The position numbers and the translations under genes were made by a program. A DNA stretch of 64,000 bases from Bacteroidales bacterium (lineage in GTDB: Bacteria; Bacteroidota; Bacteroidia; Bacteroidales; UBA932): assembly GCA_028724885.1 (NCBI GenBank), contig JAQYTJ010000011.1, forward strand, positions 124,001 to 188,000, given 5' to 3'. Below are positions 53,275 through 63,500 of this stretch, piece after piece; the first letter of the stretch is position 1, and every line of letters starts with the position of its first letter. A model generated the notes under the pieces. The model made no database searches. It had not been told where the DNA came from and was given only the letters and a program-made list of their open reading frames with translations.

Positions 53275-53568
53275 TTATGCCTCGAATTTCTTTTCTTTTG
53301 TTCTTACTATTTTTTCTTTCATGAGGTCTACGGCTGCACTCACTGCATCCTCGAATGAGCTTGCGTTTCTTTCAATCAGCAAGTCTTGACCGTAAGCCCT
53401 CATCTGGAGTTTTACGTTCTTGTTGTCTGGTTCTCTAAGCAGTGATAGCGTGACATCGACATCGCTAAGAGCATCACTAAACCTTGAAAGCTTTGAAACT
53501 TTCTTCTGCACATAGTCTAGCAGTTTTTGATCTGCGTCGAACTTCAGGGATTTAACTCTAATCTCCAT
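53275..53568 (-). CDS. hpf: Ribosome hibernation factor HPF/RaiA family
   Basis: The product has 97 residues (short HPF/YfiA type) and begins MEIRVKSLKFDADQKLLDYV, matching the family. It binds the 30S decoding region and stalls ribosomes in stationary phase. The start is set at 53,568 because a strong Shine-Dalgarno GGAGGT (complement of 53,573-53,578) lies four bases upstream; the ATG at 53,580 overlaps that site and is unlikely. The first 11 bases overlap the end of xerC, indicating coupling. In many Bacteroidales hpf is followed by tRNA genes and tuf; here a GH3 gene follows directly. Confidence 0.92.
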   Translation of the reverse strand: MEIRVKSLKFDADQKLLDYVQKKVSKLSRFSDALSDVDVTLSLLREPDNKNVKLQMRAYGQDLLIERNASSFEDAVSAAVDLMKEKIVRTKEKKFEA

Positions 53569-54556
53569 GATTACCTCCATCTTTAGCCCGTGGGTGGGCG
53601 TTAAAATAAACTTTTTTTAGTTTTTCGATTGAATTGTGCGTGTAGACCTGCGTTGCCGCAAGCGAGGAGTGGCCAAGCAGTTCTTTAATAGAATTGAGGT
53701 CAGCCCCTTCGTTCAGAAGTTCCGTGGCCAGCGTGTGCCTCAATACATGCGGAGACTTTCTCCCTGTGATGCTCCCGACCTTGCCCAGCTCGCTTTTGAT
53801 GACCCTATCGACGAATACCGGATAGAGTCTGCCTCCGTTCGGGGTGACGAGCAGAGGCTCATCCGAGGTCCTCTTGCGCGAATCCATCGTTTCAACTACA
53901 CGTAAATATAAGGAAATTTCCTCACAAAGTGAAAGCACAAGAGGGATTTCTCTCATCTTATCGCCCTTTCCTCTGACTTTTAAAACTTTACGTCCGAAGT
54001 CAACGCTACCGATATTGAGGGCTATTAGTTCGGAGCGACGGATTCCTGCTGAGTAAAGGATAGAGACAATGAGACGAGAGAGCCTCTTTGAATATAATTC
54101 CAGAGATGTTTTATCCCGTCCCGTTATCAGAGATGCGTTTTCTTCGGATGCGTAAGGTTCCGTGCCTTTGAAATATTCATCCATCGATTCCTCCCTGTAG
54201 AATACAGGCAGGCGCTTTTCCACTTTAGGCCTCGTAACCAAGCTGACCGGATTGGATTTCAGCAAGCCTTTCTTTATGAGATATTTGCAGAACCCGCTCA
54301 GCACGCTGAGATGTAGGTTCACCGTTCTCGAGCCATCGCCTTCATGGGTAATCAGTCCAACTTCGTAACTTCTTATCACAGAAGGGGTCAGAGATTCCGC
54401 CAAAGCCTCATCCGCCGAATCATCCGCTACAAACCCAGATGTCTTCAGGAACTCACAGAAATCCTTTAGGACATCCGAATATATTTCCTGAGTCCTTTCA
54501 GAGTAACGTCTGACAGATGAGATGTAATTGATGTAATCCTGTGCGGAATGATTCAT
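53558..54556 (-). CDS. xerC: Tyrosine recombinase XerC
   Basis: The product has 332 residues with an N-terminal SAM-like core-binding domain (about 1-115) and the catalytic domain (about 135-325). The tyrosine recombinase residues are visible: Arg in YSAGIRRSELIAL (about 170-182), HVLRHTLATELLNEG (about 268-282), GHSSLAATQVYTH (about 293-305) with the nucleophilic Tyr. It resolves chromosome dimers at dif. The position just before hpf is the usual Bacteroidetes arrangement, so it is the housekeeping enzyme and not an element integrase. No attachment site is seen nearby. Confidence 0.9.
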   Translation of the reverse strand: MNHSAQDYINYISSVRRYSERTQEIYSDVLKDFCEFLKTSGFVADDSADEALAESLTPSVIRSYEVGLITHEGDGSRTVNLHLSVLSGFCKYLIKKGLLKSNPVSLVTRPKVEKRLPVFYREESMDEYFKGTEPYASEENASLITGRDKTSLELYSKRLSRLIVSILYSAGIRRSELIALNIGSVDFGRKVLKVRGKGDKMREIPLVLSLCEEISLYLRVVETMDSRKRTSDEPLLVTPNGGRLYPVFVDRVIKSELGKVGSITGRKSPHVLRHTLATELLNEGADLNSIKELLGHSSLAATQVYTHNSIEKLKKVYFNAHPRAKDGGNHGD

Positions 54557-54588
54557 GAGTTGGAAATCTTCTGCACAAATTTAATCAT

Positions 54589-55473
54589 TCAGCTTTTATT
54601 TCGGAACTCTACCGGAGTCATGCCGACGTTATTCTTGAACATGCGGGTAAAATGGCTTGGATACTCGAAACCGAGCGAGTCGGCGATGATACCCACAGGC
54701 TCGTCAGAGGCGAGAAGACGCTGCTTAGCCACACCGATCACCCTGTTCTGAATCATGTCCTTTGCCGTCACGCCTGTTGCTTTCTTTATCAGGTCCCCGA
54801 AATAGGTCGGCGAGAGGCAGAGCTTGTCGGCAAAGTAGCTTACCGACGGAAGCCCTCTCTCGGAGATCTCTGTACCGTTGACATATTCATGGAGCAGGCT
54901 TTCAAATTTAGTGAGCATGTCGCTGTTGACCTCATGCCTAGTGATGAACTGGCGGTCATAGAACCTCTGACAGAGGTCCAGCAGCAGGTTGACTTCTCGG
55001 CAGATGATCGTCCTCGTATGACGGTCTATCTCCCTGTGCAGTTCTATCAGGATGTTATCCATGCAAGTTTCTATCTGTCCTCTTTCTTTTAGCGAAAGAT
55101 GCAGAGCCTCACGGCTCTCGTAAGAGAAGAAGCGGTAATTGCGGATATTCGCCCCCAGCTCCGTACCGTAAATCAGGTCGGAATTGAAGATAAGGCCTCT
55201 CCCTTTCCCTCTCACGGGGGTTTGCGTCTCAACTCCATAGACTTGCCCCGGGGCCATGGTGACGATAGTGCCGTCATGGTAGTCATAGGTAGTGTTGCCG
55301 TACATCAAATTTCCGCATTTGATGTCTTTTAGCAACACGCAATAAACTTCGTAAAGCATCTTCGCACCGAGATGCGGCTTAAAATCCTCAAAACGGACCA
55401 CGCTTACCAGCGGATGCAGAGTATCAACTCCGAAATGGTCATTATATTCCTGAACAGTCGATATCTTTTTCAT
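54589..55473 (-). CDS. AraC family transcriptional regulator
   Basis: The product has 294 residues. The N-terminal half (about 1-170) resembles a cupin-like effector domain; the C-terminal AraC HTH has two helix-turn-helix units, SVSYFADKLCLSPTYFGDLI (about 209-228) and IIADSLGFEYPSHFTRMFK (about 258-276), then GMTPVEFR. Such single-domain regulators in Bacteroidetes often respond to small metabolites. A -7 box TACTTTTG (complement of 55,497-55,504) lies 23 bases upstream. Target genes are unknown; the AlkZ-related gene is divergent from it. Confidence 0.92.
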   Translation of the reverse strand: MKKISTVQEYNDHFGVDTLHPLVSVVRFEDFKPHLGAKMLYEVYCVLLKDIKCGNLMYGNTTYDYHDGTIVTMAPGQVYGVETQTPVRGKGRGLIFNSDLIYGTELGANIRNYRFFSYESREALHLSLKERGQIETCMDNILIELHREIDRHTRTIICREVNLLLDLCQRFYDRQFITRHEVNSDMLTKFESLLHEYVNGTEISERGLPSVSYFADKLCLSPTYFGDLIKKATGVTAKDMIQNRVIGVAKQRLLASDEPVGIIADSLGFEYPSHFTRMFKNNVGMTPVEFRNKS

Positions 55474-55496
55474 TATGAATATGTTTTATTCGTAGA

Positions 55497-55504
55497 CAAA
55501 AGTA
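55497..55504 (-). promoter_or_regulatory. -7 promoter element for the AraC gene
   Basis: TACTTTTG on the minus strand matches TAnnTTTG exactly and lies 23 bases ahead of the AraC start. Confidence 0.45.
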
Positions 55505-55573
55505 ATATTAATTATCATTTTGCTGAGGGTTTTCCGCAAAAATGGTAGAATAGTCTAAAAAATATTTAAATTT

Positions 55574-56338
55574 ATGATGAATATGGTGGAGACCAACCTC
55601 ACGAAATTCAAGGGCGGCAAAGGGTACAGACCCATTACAAGTCCTGAGGCCATGCTAGATGCTATTACGGCCTTAGGCATCGTGCCATTCTTCATGAACA
55701 TTGTTCCTGGCTACTCCATTGAAGAAATGACACCGAAGGAATGCTGGTTCGACGATGATTCCGACACGCTGGGACCGTGGGATTGGAAGATAGACTGCAT
55801 CCAGAGTGGCAGCATCGCTTATGGAAAATTCCTGCTGGGAGGAAAGGCATCGTTTGCGACCGTGGAACGCTACAGGGAGCTGATGAACTGGCGCAGGTCT
55901 CGCAAGGAACTGAAGCCCAAAGGGTTGGAGATAGATGTTTACAATGCCATCGTAGAAGCTGGGACATTGACTACGTCGGAGCTGCGGAAACGATTCGGAG
56001 TAAGAAAGAGCAAGATGGACACTATCATCACTCATCTTGAATATGCCACATTAGTGGTGGCTGGAGACATCCAGAGGGTCTATCGCGGCCCCGACCTACA
56101 CTACGATGGCTGGCAGAGGTCGTCCTTGTGCACCCCCGAGGCTCTTTTCAGCCTGAATGAGACTACTGACGAGACCGAAGATTTCGGCGAAATATTCTTT
56201 AACGTGAAGAAAAGCAAGAATGATAAGACACTTAAAGTAAGTTCAAAGCCAGAAGAGTCATTCTCCAGACTCTGCGGCAGGGCTCAGAGCATGTTCCCCG
56301 CCGCCCCTAGGGAATTCATAGCGAAAATATTCAGATAA
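55574..56338 (+). CDS. AlkZ-related winged-helix protein
   Basis: The product has 254 residues and no signal peptide. The N-terminal part PEAMLDAITALGIVPFFMN, PGYSIEEMTPKECWFDD and GPWDWK (about residues 20-77) resembles Bacteroidales proteins annotated AlkZ-related, after the DNA-glycosylase AlkZ. The central segment (about 115-170) looks like a winged helix: IVEAGTLTTSELRKRFGVRK. The AlkZ catalytic QxQ motif is not seen, so a glycosylase activity is not supported. The C-terminus is Lys/Ser-rich then ends AAPREFIAKIFR. It converges on the HTCS gene with five bases between. The name reflects resemblance only. Confidence 0.6.
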   Translation: MMNMVETNLTKFKGGKGYRPITSPEAMLDAITALGIVPFFMNIVPGYSIEEMTPKECWFDDDSDTLGPWDWKIDCIQSGSIAYGKFLLGGKASFATVERYRELMNWRRSRKELKPKGLEIDVYNAIVEAGTLTTSELRKRFGVRKSKMDTIITHLEYATLVVAGDIQRVYRGPDLHYDGWQRSSLCTPEALFSLNETTDETEDFGEIFFNVKKSKNDKTLKVSSKPEESFSRLCGRAQSMFPAAPREFIAKIFR

Positions 56339-56343
56339 TAATT

Positions 56344-59300
56344 CTACTTCTCTTGCATATAATCAGAAGGTGAGACCCCTTTCGCCTTCTTGAACACTTT
56401 CGAGAAATAATTCGGGTCGGAAAATCCAGTCATATAGGCTGTTTCGGAGACGTTATGGCCTTTAGCCAGCAGAACACAGGCAGTGTCTATACGCCTCTTC
56501 CTTATGAAATCACCTATGGAGATGTTCATGAGGCTCTTCATCTTCATGTAAAGCATGCTTCGGCTTATACCCAGTTCTGAAGTTATTTCTGACACAGAAA
56601 ACTCGCTATTGTCGATGTTCGCGTCAACTATGTTATTGATCCTTTGCAGAAAATCTTTATCCAAATCTGTCAAGGATGAGATTTCATATTCATCATTCTT
56701 GGAATTGACTATCTCCTGCTGACGGACAGAGATTAGCTGGAGGATGTTATTAACTTGGAACTCAAGCGTCTGAGGATCAAAAGGTTTGACCACGTATGAG
56801 TCGGCGCCACTCTTATAGCCGACTGCCACATCCACAGGGTCGCTTTTTGCGGTCAGCAAAATGACTGGGATGTGAGAGGTGGCCATGTCGTTTTTTAGCC
56901 TGGAGCAAAGTTCCACTCCGTTCATGATAGGCATCATGACGTCTGAGATTATCATGTCGACTGCCGTATCTTTCGAGATCATGATTGCCTCCTGACCATT
57001 GGATGCCGTCAGAATGTTGAACCTACCCTTAAGGTAATTAGCCAGGAATTTCAGCATGTCTTCATTGTCATCTACTAGAAGCAAGGTATGCTTCCCTTCT
57101 TCTGGCTCAAAAGATTCGATACCGCTCTCAGTCTCATTTCCAACAACTTTGTAGTCATCGGAGGAGACGAGGCTGTCAATTCCGGAGACCTCGCATTCCG
57201 AACCGAAAGCATTTTGCGACACATTCAGCGATACTTTGAAAGTTGATCCCTTTCCCAGCTCGCTATCAACGCTAACGGTTCCTTTGTGAATCATGACCAG
57301 GCTCTTCACTAGCGAAAGGCCTATTCCCCAGCCGATCTTATCCTCCCCGAAGCCAGGCCTGGTCTGGTAATACCTTTCGAAGATGTGTTTTTTATCTTCT
57401 TCGCTGATTCCTATTCCGGTATCGCTCACTGCTATATTCAGATAGGAATACCCCATCTCGGTCGTTATGTCCGCTTTGACGGAGACAAGTCCACCTTCCA
57501 TGGTGAACTTTATGGCATTGGATAGCAGATTGTTAATTATCCTTTCGAGGAATGACGGCGAGAACCAGACATATTCCCCATTATTCTCGCAGGAAACCGA
57601 TAACTCGATATTCTTATCTTTCGCAGCCTGGCGAAAAGACTCAGAATACAACTCTATAAAATCCATCGGATTCCCTTTCTGGATGTTCAATGGGAAACTG
57701 TTCGTTTCCAGCTTGTTCATGGTCACGAGCTGGTTTATCAGTCCATCCATCTGCTTCGTGCTCTTTATGGCTAGGTCGAGGTTTGTTGCAGATTCTCTAT
57801 CCATATTCTCATTCCTGATGCTTTTTAATGGGGCTGATATCAAAGTGAGAGGTGTCTTCAGCTCATGAGATACAGTGGCGAAAAAATCGGATTTGGCTGC
57901 ATCCAGCTCTTTTATTTTCTCTTTCTCCATATTTGCCAGCTTGACTTCGTTCCTCTCTTTCAGAACGAAGTATGAAAGATACATCAACAATAGGATAATG
58001 GAGGCATAGAAGAGGTATGCCCACGCAGACTTATAGAAAGGAGGCATCACTCTTATCCGCAGCGATTTGACTGGACAATTCTCCCAGTCCGAGTTCGTAT
58101 TGTTAGCCCTCACGTTCAAGACGTACTTCCCTGGCCGCATATTGTACCCATAGAAATGATGCTCGTTCCCGACGTTCCGCCAGTCATCATCCACTCCGTC
58201 CAAGAACATCTGATAAGAAATGGAGCCTGTGCTGCCTGGCTTTATGACGCCGAAATCAATATTGAAAGATTTAGCTTGGGCGAAAGAAAGGCTAATGGAG
58301 GCTGTGCTGTTCAATTCCCTCGTCAGCGGGGATTTGTCTGTAGCTGAAGTGATGAGGTCATTGTCTATCGTTAGGCTTTTCAGATGGACATTGAATGGCC
58401 CAGTCATAGGCAGAATGCTATCAGGCCAGAATGCTATCAGGCCATTGATTGTTCCCAGGAAGATCTCGCCAGAAGCTGTCACCATGGAAGAGCAGAAATT
58501 GAACTGATTAACGGGCAGCCCATTTTCTGAAGAGAATCTCGTTACCGACTTGTCATTAAGGTCATAGCGGAACAAACCATTGCCTGTTCCGATCCAAAGA
58601 TGCTTGTCCGAATCTTCTACTATGCTGCAGATTGAACTTCTCGACAACGCTTCATCCTCTAACGATTCAAGCCTTCCAGTCCCTGAGTCCATGAACTGCA
58701 GGCCGTTTCCATTCGTCCCAACCCATAATGTGCCGCCAGAGTCTTTGAAGACACAAATGACGTACGGATCTTTCAGTCCTGTCTGTTCCGATGCTGGGAA
58801 ATGTTTGATACTCATTCCAGGATATTCAATCCGGAAGAAACCTTCAGTAGCCGTACAGGCCCAGATGCTTTTTCCGTCAGGATCAGCGAAAAGGCTGTAT
58901 ATAAATATATTATCTAACGCTTCATGGCCTATTTCATGAAAATAGTCCGTCACCTCATCGTATATTCTTAGTCCTCTCATTGTCGCTACGCACAACTTTC
59001 CATCGTTAAGCCTAAGCAGATAGAATATGCCTTCTGAATTCAATCCCTTATTCAGATAATAATGCGTGCTTGATTTCGTCCTCAGATTGTAACGGAAAAG
59101 GCCATCGAAACGAGTTCCTATCCACATTTCATCTGCATTTTTATCATAATAGAGGGAATGGATGTTCGTACCCATGCCAGGGATGCCATCGAAGACTGAG
59201 AATTTCCCAGTATAGGAATCGTAGATATTGATTCCTCCGTCTTCCGTCGCAATCCAATATCGGCCATCCTTTTCCTCTGCCATCATTCTGGCGACTCTCG

Positions 59301-60321
59301 CTTTGAACCCGTTCTCTCCATTTCCTATCCTGAAGAAGCCGAATTGTGAGTTATTCTTGAGGATGTAATCTACGCCTCCGAAATAGGACCCAACCCAGAC
59401 ATTCCAGTTGGAGTCAAAGAGAATTGAATATATGGCATTGTCACTGAGGCTTCCTTCATCATAAGGGTTGTGCTGCAGGAATTCTGTCCGTCCATCTGTC
59501 GAGATAATGCAGATTCCTTTTTCCGTGCCGAGCCAGATACGGTTCAGTTCATCTTCTGAAATTACCCTTATTATTCCATTAGGTATCTCCAGGAGAGGAT
59601 AAATTTTCATCTCACCCGTTCTGAAATTAATGCATTCTACGCCATTACCGTTTCTTCCAATCCAAAGCCTCTTGCTTGAATCGAAAAACATCGGCATTAT
59701 CACGTCAGATCCTTTCATGAATTTCTCATAAAAGACCGGATCCAATACAGAAGGGTTCGACATATCCCTATCGTAATGAACGATAGAACCTCTTCTTCCG
59801 ACGAGTAGCCTGCATTCGTCATCGAAGAGCAGAGAAATGACCTCCCCGTCCCCGAGTTTATCAATTCTACGCAGGCTGTCAGCTTTGGCGTCATATTCAT
59901 ACAGACATGCTCCTCCAATGATAATCCTACCTTCTTTATCTTCTGCTATGTATTTGCAAACTCCGTTAGTGTGGTAGTTCCGAAAATCGTTAGAGGCGCT
60001 TCGGAACATTGAGATTCCAGCCTCTGTCGATGCCCATAACCTTCCTTCGATGTCGACGTGAAGAGCATGAATGAAACTGCTGCCAATCGTGCTTGGATCC
60101 TCCGCCTGGTGATAATATGTCAGTATTTCATAGCCGTCATAACGACAGAGACCGTTCCTAGTCGCAATCCAGATGTTGCCGTCATGATCTTCGACGAGAG
60201 ACTCTACCTGCTGATTCGGCAATCCGTGAACGCTGCCTATGTGGGAAAAGCGAAGGTCTGCTCCGAATAAATTTACAGATAGCAAAAATATGCTTAATAT
60301 CAATATTTTACGGATATTCAT
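56344..60321 (-). CDS. Hybrid two-component system sensor/regulator (HTCS)
   Basis: The start is set at 60,321 (MNIRKILILSIFLLSVNLFG), giving 1,325 residues with a signal peptide; an ATG five codons upstream is possible. Domains in order are the periplasmic two-propeller sensor of Reg_prop repeats (about 25-655, repeats such as DHDGNIWIATRNGLCRYD), a Y_Y_Y domain (about 690-760), one TM helix (about 768-790), HisKA with the phospho-accepting His819 in ATVSHELKTP, HATPase, a receiver with Asp1127 in IISDVMMPIMNG, and an AraC-type HTH (about 1,225-1,325). It senses a glycan fragment in the periplasm and activates the divergent susC/susD operon. Confidence 0.95.
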   Translation of the reverse strand: MNIRKILILSIFLLSVNLFGADLRFSHIGSVHGLPNQQVESLVEDHDGNIWIATRNGLCRYDGYEILTYYHQAEDPSTIGSSFIHALHVDIEGRLWASTEAGISMFRSASNDFRNYHTNGVCKYIAEDKEGRIIIGGACLYEYDAKADSLRRIDKLGDGEVISLLFDDECRLLVGRRGSIVHYDRDMSNPSVLDPVFYEKFMKGSDVIMPMFFDSSKRLWIGRNGNGVECINFRTGEMKIYPLLEIPNGIIRVISEDELNRIWLGTEKGICIISTDGRTEFLQHNPYDEGSLSDNAIYSILFDSNWNVWVGSYFGGVDYILKNNSQFGFFRIGNGENGFKARVARMMAEEKDGRYWIATEDGGINIYDSYTGKFSVFDGIPGMGTNIHSLYYDKNADEMWIGTRFDGLFRYNLRTKSSTHYYLNKGLNSEGIFYLLRLNDGKLCVATMRGLRIYDEVTDYFHEIGHEALDNIFIYSLFADPDGKSIWACTATEGFFRIEYPGMSIKHFPASEQTGLKDPYVICVFKDSGGTLWVGTNGNGLQFMDSGTGRLESLEDEALSRSSICSIVEDSDKHLWIGTGNGLFRYDLNDKSVTRFSSENGLPVNQFNFCSSMVTASGEIFLGTINGLIAFWPDSILPMTGPFNVHLKSLTIDNDLITSATDKSPLTRELNSTASISLSFAQAKSFNIDFGVIKPGSTGSISYQMFLDGVDDDWRNVGNEHHFYGYNMRPGKYVLNVRANNTNSDWENCPVKSLRIRVMPPFYKSAWAYLFYASIILLLMYLSYFVLKERNEVKLANMEKEKIKELDAAKSDFFATVSHELKTPLTLISAPLKSIRNENMDRESATNLDLAIKSTKQMDGLINQLVTMNKLETNSFPLNIQKGNPMDFIELYSESFRQAAKDKNIELSVSCENNGEYVWFSPSFLERIINNLLSNAIKFTMEGGLVSVKADITTEMGYSYLNIAVSDTGIGISEEDKKHIFERYYQTRPGFGEDKIGWGIGLSLVKSLVMIHKGTVSVDSELGKGSTFKVSLNVSQNAFGSECEVSGIDSLVSSDDYKVVGNETESGIESFEPEEGKHTLLLVDDNEDMLKFLANYLKGRFNILTASNGQEAIMISKDTAVDMIISDVMMPIMNGVELCSRLKNDMATSHIPVILLTAKSDPVDVAVGYKSGADSYVVKPFDPQTLEFQVNNILQLISVRQQEIVNSKNDEYEISSLTDLDKDFLQRINNIVDANIDNSEFSVSEITSELGISRSMLYMKMKSLMNISIGDFIRKRRIDTACVLLAKGHNVSETAYMTGFSDPNYFSKVFKKAKGVSPSDYMQEK

Positions 60322-60360
60322 GATTCCAAATTCCATATTTGAGACGTAATGCTCTCAAGA

Positions 60361-60368
60361 CAAATTTA
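60361..60368 (-). promoter_or_regulatory. -7 promoter element for the HTCS gene
   Basis: TAAATTTG on the minus strand matches TAnnTTTG exactly, about 40 bases before the HTCS start. In the remaining 130 bases toward susC no clear -7 element for susC was identified, which is expected if that promoter needs the activator. Confidence 0.45.
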
Positions 60369-60501
60369 TAGAAAATATGAACATTTTTCCAGAACATGCT
60401 CACCTTTATTGTTCAAATTAGCAATGCGAATTTTAGGCTCGCTCCTAATCATTCGCTAACCATAGAATTACAGAGTATTAACCAGGTTAAATCTCAAAAA
60501 A

Positions 60502-63500
60502 ATGCAAACAAACATTCTTGGATCAAGGAAGAATCCGCTACGGCATCTTTCAGCGTCCGGTTTTCTGGCCGCACTGATGATAGCTATCTGCGCTTTCCCT
60601 ACATCAGCGGCTGCGAATGCTATTAATCCATCCGAATCTGAGTCTTCTCAGCAGAGGAAAACAATTAAAGGCTTGGTAGTCGACACAAACGGAGAACCTC
60701 TAATCGGGGTCGGAATCATAGAAGTTGGCACGAATAACGGGACCCTTACAGATGCTGATGGCAGTTTCACTCTGACAGTTTCAGCTGAGAATGCCCTCTT
60801 AACAGCCTCATTGTTAGGCTTCAATGACAAAACCGTACAAGCCAACGATAATGTACGGATTATTCTTGAGCAGAACACAACCGCGCTTGACGAAGTCGTT
60901 GTCATTGGTTATGGCACGCAGAAAAAAGTGAACCTGACCGGCTCGGTATCTTCTGTGAACTTAGAAAAGGAAGCTTTGTCCCGTCCTATCACTACCACAG
61001 CCCAGGCCTTGGCAGGGATGAGCGCCGGAGTTCAGGTGCTGCAAAGTTCCGGAAGGCCTAATAGCGAAGGAGTCGGAATCAACATTCGCGGAATCGGTAC
61101 GCTGAACACATCTTCACCTCTCGTTCTCGTCGATGGAATGGAGATGAGTCTGAACGATGTGAACCCAAATGACGTGGAAAACATCTCCATTCTGAAGGAT
61201 GCGGCTTCTTGCGCGATCTATGGCAATAGGGGTGCTAACGGAGTCATCCTCGTCACTACTAAATCCGGCAAGGAAGGGCAGGTTCATGTGACATATTCAG
61301 GGAAATTCTCCATCAACACCCCTTCCAAACTGGTGAAATTCGTATCCAACTATGCTGATTACATGGGATTCGTAAACGAGGCCGCCTCAAATGTCGGGAT
61401 TTCGCAGATTTATTCTCAGAACACTATAGACACGTGGCGTGCGGCAGAAAAGGATCCCAATGGAATCGCAGCCTCAGGCTACCCTAACTACGTAGCCTAT
61501 CCGAACACAGACTGGTATGACGAAATATACCAAACGAAGATAATGCAGGAGCACTCGTTGTCTGTCCTTGGCAAGGAAGGTCGCACAGACTATTCAATCG
61601 GAGTGACTTATCTGGACAATCCTGGAATGATCGTGAATTCAGGCGTCAAGAAATATTTTCTAAATATCAAAGTGAATACAGACATCACTCCTTGGCTGCA
61701 AATCGGTGCCCACGCATGGGGCGATCACACAGATCAGGACAGAAATGATGTCGGAAATCTCTCGGAATGGTCTTTTTTAAAAGCGACTCCGGGCATCTAT
61801 CCATACTATGACGGCAAGTACGGTGGAATCGAAGCTCCTGAGGAGGATCCTGCCGCGAGCAACCCTCTGCTGAACCTTAATGGAACAGGAGATTCTTATT
61901 ATAAATACAATCGTGTCTATACGACGACTCATGCTCAGATTCGTTTCCTCAAAGATTTCACATGGAGGACCCAGTTCGGGTACAATCTGTATCAGACGAG
62001 GCATAAGTACAGCTGGATCGGTCAGGACCAGTGGAGCTTTAGCCGCAATCAGAAGGTCGGCAACAGGGGCTCCCTGAGCGATGACAACGTGTACATGTAC
62101 CACCAGCAATATTACAACTGGAAACTTACCCACACCTTGAACTGGTCACACACGTTCAACGACATTCATGACATTACGGCACTGGCAGGATTCGAGGAGG
62201 GGAAATACTACAATCATAATACTGATGTCAGGAAACAGGGAATCGTAGACCCATCCATAACAGACCTGAGCACAGTAACTGAGATGCGCTACATCAACGG
62301 AGCCGATAACCAGAACACTTTCCGTTCATGGTTCGGCCGCGTGACTTACGCCTACGATTCGAAATATCTTTTGGAAGCTAATTTCCGTTATGACGGGTCT
62401 TCGAAGTTTTCCAAGAATAACAGATGGGGATTTTTCCCATCCGTATCAGGAGCATGGAGAATTTCTCAAGAGAATTTCATGCAGAACATAGGATGGTTGA
62501 ATAATCTAAAGCTACGTGCTTCATGGGGCAAACTTGGAAACAACTCAGTCGGGGATTATGCCTATCAGTCTATGTACACTCTTGGCTACACAGCGATGAA
62601 CAACCAAAAGACAGGAATCGCATGGATGGGCACACTGCCTAACGAAGACATTTCATGGGAAGAGACTACTACTACAGACATTGGCCTTGACTTCGGATTA
62701 TTCGGAGGTCGGCTTGAAGGAGTGATCGACCTTTACAATAAAGACACCGATGGCATCCTCTATCGTCCGGACATCTACATGACCCTAGGAGAAAAGACCG
62801 CACCTCTGCAGAACCTTGCAGAAGTCGTCAACCGCGGACTCGAAATCACTCTGGGCTGGCACGACACAATCGGCCAAGTCACCTATGGAATTCAAGGGAA
62901 CGTGACTTTCAACCATAACGAAGTCACGGACTACAAAGGAAAGCCTAAAAGAGGCTGGACAACTGATTCAGATGGCAACAAAGTCTATAGGACAAACCTT
63001 GGAGATGTCTCCACAGGAGGCCTCAACAGAATCGTCGAAGGTCATCAGATAAATGAATTCTATATCTATAAGACCTACAAAGGAGACGGCTCACACTTCA
63101 ATTCTGATGGCACGGTCAACATCAACGGCGGTCCTAAAGACGGCATGATTCGTACGGAAGATGACATGAAATGGCTCCAAGCCATGATTTCTGCAGGATA
63201 CCAGTTCCTACCTAACAGAACCGTAAGCAAATCTGGAATCTGGTATGGTGACTACATCTTCTCCGACCTCAACGAAGATGGAGTGTACGGAGACTCCAAC
63301 GACCGTGATTTCACAGGCATGTCCACCACTCCGAAAGTGAACTTCGGCATCCAGACATTCCTAAACTGGAAGGGGATAGATTTCTCAATGAATTGGACCG
63401 GAGCCACCGGGTTCCAGACATACTGGAGAGAGATTGGACAGAATGCCTGCGCTGTAGTCTTCGGACTCCAGCTTCCTAAGAAACAGGCCTACGACCATTA

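Noticed and set aside
53569..53580. Earlier ATG for hpf
   Set aside because: That ATG overlaps the GGAGGT ribosome-binding site, and the family begins at MEIRVKSL.
53558..54556. XerC as an integrase of a mobile element
   Set aside because: It is next to hpf as in the housekeeping arrangement, and no attachment site, excisionase or phage gene is nearby.
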